From assembly GCF_932526225.1 (NCBI RefSeq), contig NC_064044.1, positions 13,703,453-13,767,452 on the forward strand: 64,000 bases of DNA. Direction: 5' to 3'. Below, one piece after another: positions 1 to 13,400 of the stretch (the stretch's first letter is position 1; every line of letters starts with the position of its first letter). This DNA is from Nematostella vectensis (Eukaryota > Cnidaria > Anthozoa > Actiniaria > Edwardsiidae). The notes beneath the pieces were generated by a model. The model had not been told where the DNA came from. It did no database searches and saw only the letters and a program-made list of their open reading frames with translations. A program made the translations under genes and the position numbers.

Positions 1-3000
1 GAAGTTGTTCATATTAGCTGTAAACATAATACTCTTACTATTAAATATTAACTGCAGGTATTGGCCTGCCAAAATATAGTGTATTAAAAAAGCACCTCCG
101 AATGGTGTCAACCTTTTTCTTTTAAAGTCTGTATTTGTCCCTAACCGTTTAAAACAATCCACAAGATCCAGCAGGATAGAAGTTGTCAAGTGGTTTCCTT
201 CCTGGGCTTATTTGGTCCATTTTGTATACATTTATTTGGCATTGTGTTAACACAACTTCTAAGAATCTGACATTTTTTTTGGTGCAAGGCCAGATTTTTC
301 TCTTCACAGACTGAAGAAGGGCACCAACAAATCAAAGCTTGTAAATCCTGGTTATCACGATAGTCATAGTATAAAATATGTTCAAGCTATTGGCTTATTT
401 GCCTTGATACTCAACATCTTATCAAACCAGGAAATAATAGCCTCAAACTGGGTATTTTGAAGCTAAGGCAAGGGAGTTGGTAGCTATATAGGGTGAATAT
501 GTTAACCTAATGTTGTTATGGGAGGGCTTTGCAGAGCCCCATTCAAACCAAAATGGAATGTTAGAACAGCTATTACTTTCTAGGCATGTTCAATAAAAAA
601 AATTAACAATTTATATTGTCTGAGAAAAAATCTTATAATATTTGATAAGGGGTCCAAGCACCAGGTGGTATATGTACCTGGAGTCCATTTTCCCAAGTGA
701 TATACAATATTTCAAGAGCCTGAAACTGTTTGAGTGACAGCATCATGTTTCTATCAAGAACTTTTTTGAAAGATTTTACAAGGGCCATTACTATAATGAT
801 GTCCATTACTTTAATGATGGCAAGTCTTATTACAAGCCAGGATGACAGATACTGTATACATGTTTTAATACACTCCTGGCCTTTTTTGAAATAATTTTAA
901 ATCGTATTATGATTTTTGGACAGCCAAGAGCTCAGTCAAAAGAAAGTCAAATTTGAACAAATTAAGATAAGTTAAATGAGTAAGTAACAAGTATCAATTT
1001 TCGAATTAAGCTTAACTTAAATGGAAACAGAATTTACAAAAAGACATATTGAGGTTGCCTTTTATGTTAATATAATTTTACATGGTTATTTTTTACGATT
1101 TCTTACCAGATCAGGGCAAGTTGAGTCCAGGCAGGTCATGAGTGTTGATATTTATGCGGATCATGACTAAATTCTTTCTTATACACAATTACTTACAGTT
1201 TTGAAGAGCTGGTTTAGTATGAATGTAAAACAAAAAAACAAGACATAAATTTCCGTATAATACTTTGTACACTATTGTTAGTTAACTAGCAGTATCAAAC
1301 ACCTTATGAATTATAATATGGTCTCTCAGATTGAAAATTTCGAGATCGAAACAAATGATCACTTATTTCCGAATTTATTGCTTTGCAAGAGCAAGAAAAT
1401 ATGTCCTCGTAACAACGTTTGAGTCCACTTGAGTCCACAACAAAATGTTTCTTTCTTTGTGACAAAAGGGATTCAGAAATAAGAAGGCATATGACGATTT
1501 AGGAAGACTTTGAAAAGCAAGCGTCGTTTTCCCCCTTCTCTGCCGCCATTTTGGATTCCTTGAGACAAAGTCAATTTTTCCGCCCTGTCATCTGATTGGC
1601 TAATCCGTGCGTCTAAAAATAGCCTGATCCTAGGAAACGCCGTGACACATATGATACAGATGATTGCCCCTACTTATGAGCCCCTGGTACTATATATTCA
1701 CACCCACGAATACACGATCCAAACCAAAAGGTGATGTAGCTGATTTTTAGAAAATTTTACAGAGTTAATCAAAGTGATCACGTTTAACAGCTTGGTGAGT
1801 CCTGTGTGTTTTTAATTATGAATTTCTTAAAAATCCCCAAAACCACAAACTGTGAGCTTTGGCTCCCTGTCGTAGTATTATTATTTTTTCTCTTTTTTCT
1901 CTTTTATTTTTCTATTTTATCCAAAGCACCTGCTTTTTACATGAATGAAATTATTATCTGAACGAAGCAACTGTCAAAGGGATTATATCTACCTTTTTCA
2001 GGTTGCAACTCGACACAACTCTGTGTCTTTTTGCATCACATCTTTTCATTCTTATTTAACTGTCGCCGCAGACCACAAGGTCCGACGAACACCAGCAGAT
2101 AAAGGGTCTCCGGTGGTTTCCTTTCTACTTCTTTTCAAAATTACAAAACGCATGTTTGCGGGCTTACACCAAGCGAAGAGTCGAAACGAATGGTCGTTGC
2201 TTTTTTTTTGCATCAATACCGCACTTCGTTATTTTTAGACTCCACAATATATATTCGTTCAAATGCTGTTCAAATGTTGATACTTGCCGTGTTAGCTTAC
2301 TGAGATTGTTCAATAGAGCTCTACTCTCTCTTTTTCTCTCTCTTTCTTGGTTGTTATTACATCTTTGGGTGTTATTATATTTATGGGTGATACAATGGAA
2401 ATGCTAATAACACTTTTTTCCCTACTGTGTTTTTCACGCTTGCTGATATCATAACTGTCAATCTAACTTTGCAGATGCCGCAATGTATCCCATGATTGGT
2501 ATGCCTGTGGTTTTACGCCAATGAGAGGCTCAAATGAACGTGCGCGTTTTTTCCCGCCAAAAGCAAGTAAACAACGGAAGACTAAAGACATTAAAATTTC
2601 GTACGTAAATGTTTGTAATGAACACCCCTCTCTAACAAAAGCACCCCCTACCCTCCCTTCCACCTTAAAATCAAACAACATAGGAAATTCGTTAATATGA
2701 ATCAAATGTAATAAATCTGAGCTTGGCTTCTATTGGGTAAGACTTGCTCAATGTAAAGAAACGTTCGCTACGCAGGTTATAATTTAACGTGATCCTCACT
2801 GAGACTAGAATCCCACTGCACTTGGGATTGTTATATTGTTATAGTTTGTAAAGAACGCCTCTTAATAAACGCCTACTATCTATTGAACGCCTTCCCCCCC
2901 TCAGACCATCGGAATTTAATAAACGCCCCGGGCGTTTATGAGATATTTTACGGTACTTCATCGAGTCCAACCAATGCCCGTTTGAGCCTTTTTTTGGTAT

Positions 3001-3230
3001 AAAGCCATACCCATCCCAAGCCCTGTATTTCTAACCGGCGAATAGGTCTCCCATCTTAAAGAGATCTACAAGGACCTCCCAAAAATTTCCGCTATAGTCA
3101 TGCAAAGGAGGCTAACTTTCGCTGGAAACTGCTTTCGGACAAGGCTATCTCCCGTCTAATCGTGTGGAACCCCGGCCTACGCCCCGTTAGGTCACGCAAG
3201 CTGACCTTCCCTGCCACTATTCTCACTGGA
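1..3230. other. Non-coding region without recognised genes
   Basis: Only short ORFs without recognisable domains occur here. Around 1540-1600 an YY1-like CCGCCATTTTGG and an inverted CCAAT (GATTGGCTAAT) lie close together, which resembles a promoter, but no adjoining exon was found. Around 2810-2960 short AACGCC-type repeats and a CCCGGG-centred palindrome (about 2930-2940) suggest a small non-autonomous repeat. Confidence 0.5.
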
Positions 3231-3239
3231 CTCATAGTA

Positions 3240-3367
3240 GGATATATAAGGAAATAACTCATTAGCAATCAGTCTCATTTGAGATCGCAAGCTCAGAGGT
3301 CGTTGCTGCGACATTGTCTAGAGTAGACTGTTTGCATGGTACCGCACGTTGGCGGTACCATCTTTTT
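3240..3367 (+). ncRNA. Candidate Pol III structured small RNA
   Basis: A TATA-like stretch (ATATATAAGG, 3242-3251) is followed at the right distance by four perfect hairpins in series: TCTCA/TGAGA (3273-3284), GTCG/CGAC (3299-3312), GTCTA/TAGAC (3316-3328) and a 10-bp stem ATGGTACCGC/GCGGTACCAT with a 6-base loop (3336-3361). A TTTTT run, the usual Pol III stop, follows at 3363-3367. I do not recognise it as U6, U6atac, 7SK, RNase P/MRP, Y or vault RNA. It could also be a small palindromic repeat; expression is unproven. Confidence 0.3.
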
Positions 3368-3639
3368 CTGTTTTTGCCCCACGCGTTTCCCTTATTTACT
3401 AGGACTTTTCATTATTATTCATTACGATTTCATTACTTTTTATTATTATATTTCATTTGTATTATTTTCATTATTATATCTTCCCTAGGTTATTTTTTTG
3501 CGTTTATCACCCTTTTTCTTGTTGACTTGGCGGTGCGTTTCCCCTCCCACTCCCCCCCTTCATGCTATTGCGCTTATTCCTATGCAGGCCCCGCCAGTTC
3601 TCCTTCCCATAACTTATGGTGAGTACAATGAGAAGAGTT

Positions 3640-3802
3640 TTACTATATCAAGCGACACAGGGATCCCATAGCAGGACCTGCCATCCGCCATGGCCGATCG
3701 CCAAGTGTGGCAAACTGTTGTGCGAGACATCTCGGCCGAGGCCGTAGGATGATGATGATGAGGGAGAAAGGAGGAGGCAAAAAAAAAAAAAAAAAAAAAA
3801 AT
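3640..3802 (+). mobile_element. 5'-truncated LINE 3' end with poly(A) tail
   Basis: A short coding-like tail from the ATG near 3690 reads MADRQVWQTVVRDISAEAVG then stop, which resembles the extreme C-terminus of some non-LTR retrotransposon ORF2 proteins. It is followed by GATGATGATGATG and a run of about 22 A. This is the structure of a severely 5'-truncated LINE insertion. The family is not identified. Confidence 0.45.
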
Positions 3803-4243
3803 TAAATTAACACGAGGTCGTAGTGCGATGGTGAAGATAGACATCTCTTAGTGGTAGCGTGACGCGTTTTATATAATTCTTTCAGGTTTCATTGCATCTT
3901 GTGTTGAAATGGTGTCACCATATGCGTTTCTGATCGGTTTTCGCGTGTGGACGATACCCGTATCCGTAACAAAAGGGTTGCGTTTTCAAACGGAACGGAT
4001 ACTGGTAACGGATGTTACCTTAACATCAAAGTTATAAAAGTTAAAATGGCAAGTGCACTTTGTTAGTAAAGATCGGAAATAACTTAATCAAGCTATTTCA
4101 TAAAAAAAAAACTAGGAACTAGGTAGGGGCGTAATAAACCATATAATGAAAAAGAAACTAAACTGCAAGTCATAGCAGTGCATATTTATAGTAAGAACAC
4201 AGAAAGCTTCTGGAAACCGCTCTTCTCTTTCTAAAAAACAGCC

Positions 4244-4249
4244 TTTATT
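4244..4249 (-). terminator. Poly(A) signal AATAAA of DDX54
   Basis: AATAAA on the minus strand lies about 160 bases past the DDX54 stop codon at 4410-4408. It is the first canonical signal seen downstream of the stop. Confidence 0.5.
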
Positions 4250-4302
4250 TACAAGTGCAAGAAAATAAATTTCTCAAGTATTATTGCTCCTTTACTCTGT
4301 GT

Positions 4303-4490
4303 AATATTTCTCTCTCATCACTCTTCGTTTCCTATTTCTGTCTTTTACCGTTTTCTACCGGTTCATCGATCTCTCTAGTTTTCCTGGAATATAATTTCTG
4401 CTACATACTATTTCCCTCTGATCATTTTCCGTTTCTTATTTCTGTCTTTCCCCGTTTTCTGCCGGTTCATTAATCTCTCCTTTGTCTTTC
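4303..4490 (-). repeat. Imperfect tandem duplication over the DDX54 terminal exon
   Basis: Two copies with a period of about 104 bases share blocks such as TATTTCTGTCTTT and CCGGTTCAT (4358-4366 and 4462-4470 region). One copy carries the last coding stretch of DDX54; the other lies past the stop codon in the presumed 3' UTR. Confidence 0.7.
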
Positions 4491-7400
4491 GCGCTTTCAG
4501 TATCTGTTCCTTGGATTTAATTTCGTTTCTTTGTGGACGTGGTCCACTTCTAGAGCGAGAACCTTTCTTGAATTTCCCTAGAAGAAAATATTATATTTGC
4601 ATTAGAAAATTCGATAAACGAATATTTAATATCGGAAGGCGCACTTAAATCTCGAAATTAAAATCAAAGTTTAACATTATTAACTAAATTCAATCGAAAA
4701 TATCGCATTGGCATCAGTAGATGAAAATGTAGCTTTTTCACTTTTGGTACTTTGCTAGGATGACAAAATGGCGCCTGACAGAGGCTATTTAAGCCTTGTA
4801 TTTTGAATATCCCCAGTACTAGATATTCACACATATTCACAAACCTTTTTTGCCGCGCTTGCCCCCGCCCTCGTCCAGGTCCGCCCCGGGTGTGTCCAGC
4901 TTGTTTCTCTTGACCCAGTCCTTGTAGATGTTCCTCTTGTACGAGGCGGGAATCCGCGCACCACTTTCCGTCCGGATTTTCTTCTTGTTGCCTTCCTCGC
5001 CGACGAACCGTTTCCTCTTACGATCCCTGGATAATTTAGAATTAGTTAAAGGGGTACTTGCCCGTTTAAGAGTGATTTTGGTGTCAATTCATGCCAAATA
5101 ACCAAACCATTTGATTATACCCATTTTCATTCACACGTGCAGCTTGTGCTTTTCCTTGTCTGGGGTCGGAACTTCTTTTGGTGGCGGAAGCCATTTCGCA
5201 GTTACAGCCGCCGTTAGACCGCTAACCAATGAGAGAGCGCCAAAAAAGCACCAGACGTTAAAAAAGCAGAAAAACATACGCAAATACACACTAAAATTGC
5301 TGGTTTTCTGTTATCGGTATTTTCTCGGTGACCAAAACTAAGAAGGCGATCCAACTTGGTGTTGTTTTGGTTGTGATAAGTCGAAAGCTGTGACAGATGC
5401 AGAATAGGAAGGATAGGGGACTTGCGCTAAGTAATCACGTGACCTTTATGGGTGACAAATTCAAGCCCCCCCCCAAAAAAAAAACCGCGCCCGTCACACA
5501 AGAGAACGACGAAAAAATAAAATCTTTAAATGAAACTAAACCCTTTCTGAAATAAAAGAATTCTGGAAATTCTTGGTTTTCTCGTAAGCGCTTAATAAGT
5601 TGCTTTTTGTTGCTGTTATTTTGCCACCAAAAGCCTGAGCGCGCGCTAGTTTGCCACCCAAACAGTCACGTGATCCCTGAGCGCAAATCCCGTATTCGAA
5701 AGTCATGATAGACGTCCACGGTTGCACTTGTGACTGAAAACGGGTACAAATAACATTTGATTTGTCGGATAATATAACATTTGATCTGTCGGATAATATA
5801 ACATTTGATTTGTCGGATAATATAACATTCGATTTGTCGGATAATATAACATTTGATCTGTCGGATAATATAACATTTGATCTGTCGGATAATATAACAT
5901 TTGATCTGTCGGATAATATAACATTTGATCTGTCGGATAATATAACATTTGATCTGTCGGATAATATAACATTTGATCTGTCGGATAATATAACATTTGA
6001 TCTGTCGGATAATATAACATTTGATCTGTCGGATAATATAACATTTGATCTGTCGGATAATATAACATTTGACCTGTCGGATAACATAACATTTGATTTG
6101 TCGGATAATATAACATTTGATCTGTCGGATAATATAACATTTGATCTGTCGGATAATATAACATTTGATCTGTCGGATAATATAACATTTGATCTGTCGG
6201 ATAATATAACATTTGATCTGTCGGATAATATAACATTTGACCTGTCGGATAACATAACATTTGATTTGTCGGATAATATAACATTTGATTTGTCGGATAA
6301 TATAACATTTGATCTGTCGGATAATATAACATTTGATCTGTCGGATAATAAAACATTTGACCTGTCGGATAACATAACATTTGATTTGTCGGATAACATA
6401 ACATTTGATTTGTCGGATAATATAACATTTGATCTGTCGGATAATATAACATTTGATCTGTCGGATAATATAACATTTGATCTGTCGGATAATATAACAT
6501 TTGATCTGTCGGATAATATAACATTTGATCTGTCGGATAATATAACATTTGATCTGTCGGATAATATAACATTTGATCTGTCGGATAATATAACATTTGA
6601 TCTGTCGGATAATATAACATTTGATCTGTCGGATAATATAACATTTGATTTGTCGGATAATATAACGTTTGATCTGTCGGATAATATAACATTTGATCTG
6701 TCGGATAATATAACATTTGACCTGTCGGATAACATAACATTTGATCTGTCGGATAATATAACATTTGATCTGTCGGATAATATAACATTTGATCTGTCGG
6801 ATAATATAACATTTGATCTGTCGGATAATATAACATTTGGTTTATCGGATAATATAACATTTGATCTGTCGGATAATATAACATTTGACCTGTCGGATAA
6901 CATAACATTTGATTTGTCGGATAACATAACATTTGATTTGTCGGATAATATAACATTTGATCTGTCGGATAATATAACATTTGATCTGTCGGATAATATA
7001 ACATTTGATCTGTCGGATAATATAACATTTGATCTGTCGGATAATATAACATTTGATCTGTCGGATAATATAACATTTGATCTGTCGGATAATATAACAT
7101 TTGATTTGTCGGATAATATAACATTTGATCTGTCGGATAATATAACATTTGATCTGTCGGATAATATAACATTTGATTTGTCGGATAATATAACATTTGA
7201 TCTGTCGGATAATATAATGTGGTCTGGACGTCTTACATCGAGCGCCGGATGGAAGTGGATTGAAAAAAGTACTTTACTAGATAAAGTACTAAATTTCGGT
7301 ACATCGGTTGTATGCTTACTCGAACCCTGACATTATATTAAGTCAGTCAACTAATTCTCCTTAAATCATCCATGTTGCGCAGAAAAATGGCGCCATATTT

Positions 7401-10400
7401 TTTTTATTTATGTCACTTGAGTGAACAGGGAGTTGATATATATATTCTCTAAAATCTTACTTAATGTAAGTTTCCCTTTATAGTCAATATAATCTTCAAA
7501 TCTAGATCTCCCTCATCCCGCCGCTGTGTAAGGACTGCCTACCATTTCTTCAACCCTTTCTTTTTCCTCAGCGTTTCGTCATCATCTCCTACGATATCAA
7601 TCACGGCTCCAGTGGCCTCCTTCTCAAAAGAGTTCAGCCCTAACCTACAAGATGAATAATAATGAGCAATAATTATGACACAAATGTGTAATTCCAGACC
7701 AATCCATACCTCTCTAGAAAATGATAGGAGTGCTTTGAGTCGATTTCCAATCAGCAAAAAGGTATTTTTTTATACAAATACTACAAAATTGCAGGGCCAT
7801 TTCTGGGTCATGAGTAACTGGTTCCAGGGTTCCGTACTTGTCCCACATTTGTATCTCTATTTTAAATAAGAAGGAATAATTGCAATGTTTTCTCCCAGCT
7901 AGTCAGCGATCACAGCAAAGACGACAGTGCTGACGCAAGACTAGTTCCAGTACCACGCGGTTAAACCAGCATTTTTGTTTTGAAATGGCGGCTTTTTACC
8001 GGCGAACTGTCAAATTTTTTTCGAATGCTAAGAAAACTAGCGCAAAGCTAAGGCTATAATTTTCTTTATGACTCCCTCATTATCACACAAATCTGTCATC
8101 TTTTGTACAGTATGGTTTTAATGCTGTACAGTTAGTCAAAACAGCGACTGAAGCCAGCCTTTTATACCTTTACTCGAACTATTCAACACTGAGATTTTGT
8201 TTGTTTTCCCCCCAAAACACGCGCATGCGCATACTGCTGCACTGGCAGCAAAGACTGCAGCACGATTATAGCTTGTGCACGACTTACTCACCCCAGGCCT
8301 CTCTCGGCATAGTGATCAGATGACGTGTGTGAGATGTAGTTTTCGTCTCTAAAGTTATGTGATGACCCTGCGCCAGAAAAGCGTAAGATATCACTGTCGG
8401 ACCAGAAGTAAAGTTATGGGCGGTAACACAGTTAGAAATATTACTTTTTCACAAAAATAGAAATCTTTATCTGTAAGATAGTGTTACATGCATCGTTCAC
8501 AACTCCTTTTTTATATGATATGATGAACAAACAACAAAAACTGAAGAATCTTAAGAAAGGAAGCGTGTAGCCTCAAGTTGATAACGAATTGCGATATAGC
8601 ACCTTAATCTTGTTTTCTATTACAATTTACAATGGTTGATCTCAAATGCCGAGAATACATTAACATACCATTTCTTTTTGGTTTTCGCTTCTTGTTCTCG
8701 CTGGGGTCAATTATTGTAGCGAAAAGACCCTGCAATTTTGAGAAAGAATGATTTGTTTATAGTTCCATTGACAGCAATAAAAGGGCCCCAGGGAGGATAT
8801 GGTATTCTTGAGGATCGGATGGATACTTTGTGGCAATGGACTTTTTTCTCACCTTAACATCCGCATCGTCCATGTCGACATTCTCCCCCTCAGGGGAGGT
8901 GTGGGTCTTCTCGATGTATGGCTGTTGTTGTTGCTTCAGACTGTGCACTTTCTCGATGGTGTTACCATGTTGTGCCCTGTGCATTAAACGATTATTTAAG
9001 TAGAGTATTTTCGGATCATACTCGGAAATAAATAAAAAAAAAAATCAATAAGATTTGATCAACATTTACGAGCGTGCTTTGGAATAAGTTACAAATGGCT
9101 TGTTTGCGACAACAATTTCGCCCCAAATTATGCCAATATTGTGTTGATCGATGTAAACGCTGTTTGCTGAAGGCACAATACATTTTAATCCAAACAACTT
9201 AGATCTTTTTGAGCATATTTTCTGAATTGATAACAATGCCACATGCAGTTATCAGTCGGATAGGTGTAAAGAGTCCAGATCAGAGATATTTCGTCGAGAG
9301 AAAAGCCAGGCTATATTCCGCTTACCGTTTGGATTTCATGACGTCTCTGGCGGATGTCTTGGATGTCGGGTTCACTTCAAAAATGGTCTACCATCAGGAC
9401 AAAATAAATCGTTAGTGAAATCACTCAGGGATTTTACGATGGCACTCCAGCAAATGAGTGTTTGCAATGGTGATATGAAGAAGGGCACGAAATATTTGGC
9501 AGCGAAAAACTGAGGGAATGAAGAGGTAAATGTAAACAATAGCGACAACAACAACATCAGCAACAACAATACAAGTAATAGTCCAGTCAATCTACGGTTT
9601 AAGATCGGACTAGTTGCAACACAAGGTTTTTCAAGGTTTTTGTATAAAATAAGTCTATGACAAATGACGTTAACTTTTATCCTAATCGTGTAGAAATATA
9701 TATATCTAGTAATCTATTGTGGTATAAATTTCTTTTTTTTATAAAAGTACGTATTTTTTTTGTGATTTTCATGATATGGGAATCTGTGGTTTTTCATACA
9801 AGCCTTGTATAGGAAAATTCGTTGCCGCTTTTCGGGGTGTTTGCTCTGATTTTTTTAGACTTTTAGTATGTTATAGAGGGATACTTTCTGTGCAAGAAAT
9901 CGTTAAAAAACCTTGTGTTGCAATTAGTCCGCTGTTGGCCTCTTTTTTGAAGTAGATTGCCTGGACTATAAGATAAGTGTTGAACTCGGCTTATTTTTTT
10001 AAACGTGATAAGTGATAAGTTTAAATGTTATAACTAGAAAGACTACAGACAAGCTGTACAAAAACTAGATGGTCTGCGTAGGCGTGGTATAGACAAGGTA
10101 TGAATCAACACGAGGTTGAAAAGGTATGTTGTACGCCTCTGTGAAACGCCTCATGCTAGTTGCGCTAGCATTCCGAGCGTTAGCCCTTCGTCGGAAAAGG
10201 TGTACTAAGTTTATCCGGCGGGGAGGTGAAGCAGTGCTACAAGTTTACCTGGCGGGGTTTAAAGTTTCTCACGCTGTCTATGAGCTGAGAAAGGGGGACA
10301 TCCGTTACCTCACTAGGATCTCCTGTAAAACAACAATCGGTTAACACATCAAGAGACTAAGTAATTAGGAGACTTACACATCAGGAGACTTACACATTAG

Positions 10401-13400
10401 GAGACTTACACATCAGGAGAATTACACAGCAAGAGACTTACACACCAGGAGACTTACACATAAGAAGACTTACACATTAGGAGACTTACACATCAGGAGT
10501 CTTACACATCAGGAGACTTACACATTAGGAGACTTACACATCAGGAGACTTACACATCAGGGGGACTTACACATTAGGAGACTTACACATCAGGAGTCTT
10601 ACACATCAGGAGACTTACACATTAGGAGACTTACACATCAGGGGGACTTACACATCAGGAGACTTACACATCAGGAGACTTGCACATCAGGAGACTTACA
10701 CATTAGGAGACTTACACATCAGGGGGACTTACACATCAGGAGACTTAAACATCAGGAGGAGACTTACACATCAGGGGGACTTACACATCAGGAGACTTAC
10801 ACATCAGGAGTCTTACACATCAGGAGACTTACACATTAGGAGACTTACACATCAGGGGGACTTACACATCAGGAGACTTACACATTAGGAGACTTACACA
10901 TCAGGAGACTTACACATCAGGAGACTTACACATCAGGAGACTTACACATTAGGAGACTTACACATCAGGGGGACTTACACATTAGGAGACTTACACATCA
11001 GGAGACTTACACATCAGGGGACTTACACATCAGGAGACTTACACATCAGGAGACTTACACATTAGGAGACTAACACATCAGGGGGACTTACACATCAGGA
11101 GACTTACACATTAGGAGCCTTACACATCAGGAGCCTTACACATTAGGAGACTTACACATTAGGAGACTTACACATCAGGGGGACTTACACATCAAGAGAC
11201 TAACACATCAAGATACTTACACATCAGGAGACCTACACACAAAGAGACTTACACATCAGGAGACTTACACATCAGGAAACTAACACATCAAGATACTTAC
11301 ACATCAGGAGCCTTACACACCAGGGGACTTACACAACGGGATACTCACAGCCATAGCAAAGACAAGAAACCAGATCGGGTTGAGAAAGTTAACGAACCTA
11401 ACAGAGGATGAACTGCCAGTGGAGTTGCCATTAGTTCCTTCGACCTCTTGACGGATTCCGAGGAGGCCTGAGGACGAGACCTTATGTACTGTTTGTAGGC
11501 GTTGGCGCACACCCCTTGTAGTGTCATCTGCGTAATAAAGATGTCAGGGAATTTCAACAACTGGGGACATAGAATAAGGTATTTCACATAAACTGTACCA
11601 TATGACTTTTACTCACCAAGTCGTGGGAGTTGTCGTGAATGGTGCGCAGGGTGGCATCTTCCTCATCCAGAACTTGCTGTGGCATTCCACCAAACACCCC
11701 GTCCTCTTCCTGTGACCCTGTGGCACTTAGCCTTAGGGGTCTACCAAGGAACAAGTGGAGGTCTAGCAAGTGTGCCACCTACCACAGGCAATACAATACA
11801 ATCAAAACAATGTCATGGAACGAACAAGGGACAGGTGGAGGTCTAGCCAGCGTGCCACCTACCACAGGCAATAAGATCAAAACAATGTCATCAAATGCGA
11901 TATCTGTTTAATGCCGGTAATCTTTCTTATGTTTGAAAACACTGTGAAAACTGTTGGCTCCCCGATATCATGGCTTGAGGTCCCACTAATACTTTTGGTA
12001 GCCATGCAGGGCATGTTATTTTTAGTCCGCCAAGCGGTGTTTTTCAACTGTTATTTTCGCACAAAACATAGACGTGGGGATAATTTACCCAGTCTTACAA
12101 CCTCCGAAAGCACATGGTTGTTATAATCTCTCCCAAAATTAAAAGACTTTAAGATACGAAAACAGCAACAAGGAAGGCGATGGTAGGAAACAATTAAATT
12201 GATTAAAGGATTGAAAGGCCGTGTGCGAAAATTCGGTCTCAACTGTTCCCTGCCAAACCACGACGTGAAAATTTAACAACTCAATAGAAACCTGAGCACA
12301 TGGATGTGGTGTCGTTTACTTTGTATTGGCGAAGTTCTAGTTGGGGTATATGTTTATAGCGTTACAGGAATAAGGGAGTAAAAAGGTTAAATGCAGTATT
12401 CAAAACATTATTTTCTTGCGTCAAGACAGAAGCAATTAGGCACTAAAAAGATTACTTTTTCCTGATATTATTACCTCATCGTTCGCAACGAGTGAATAAG
12501 CTGTCCCTGATCTTCCAGCACGGGCAACACGACCTGTAGTTAAAAAAATATCAACCAGGCAGTCATTTGATGCTCCTTCCCAATAGCGAGTCGCACAAAG
12601 AATCCATTATCATCAGTTGATTCAACCGAGTTATGAGATACATAAAAATATTGTACCTCAAGTATCAGGCTTAAATTGGGGATCATTATATTTATAGTTT
12701 CTTGTAAATAGGCTATTGAATTGTCAAATCACTCTTGGCGGTGTAAAAAAAAATGAAGTGGAGATTATTGTACAGGCTTGGTCTGTCTAGTATGGTCTAG
12801 GAAGAATATGGTTATAGCCGAAAACGTTGTTGCACAACATTCCAGAATCCAATGTTTATCGAACCAAGCAATTAAATTGATTCTTGGAGGTCGTGTAACA
12901 ACGATTTCGATTATAAATCATATCTAAATCCCAAGTTATTATACAAGGATGTAGCTCTTACCGACTCGGTGGACGAAAAGTTTTGCCTTTGGCGGGAAGT
13001 GAAAGTTGATCACATTATCCAACATGGGGATGTCTATACCTCGTGCCTACAAAAACAACACAGAGTGGAAATGAACCTTCTGATGGCGTAGGGTTAAGCA
13101 AGAGAAAAGGCGATTTGCACTAAGAAATGTACACCAAAAACTGATGGAAATTATATCATCTTTCAATGAAAATAAGCCCTTTCTGACAAAGAAAGTTCCT
13201 GGCTGATCAGTTAGGGATCTCACCTCCTATAACATAGCCCCTCTAAGCATGGACAGACATACAGACTTACCGCAACATCTGTCACAACCATCACCATCGT
13301 TTTCTTATGCTGGAATTTGCCAACGTTGATGGTACGTGCTGCAGCATAACAAAAGGGGTTAGAGCCTGTGTCTTAGCAAGCAGCTTCAACACTACAAAAT

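Noticed and set aside
1945..2705. Short ORFs on both strands
   Set aside because: No domain, splice context or codon pattern supports them.
5536..7330. ORFs of 463, 497 and 522 codons on both strands
   Set aside because: They are the 24-bp minisatellite translated in stop-free frames; all are octapeptide repeats inside a DDX54 intron.
10350..11340. CRISPR-like array
   Set aside because: Units are directly adjacent without spacers, and the setting is animal DNA.
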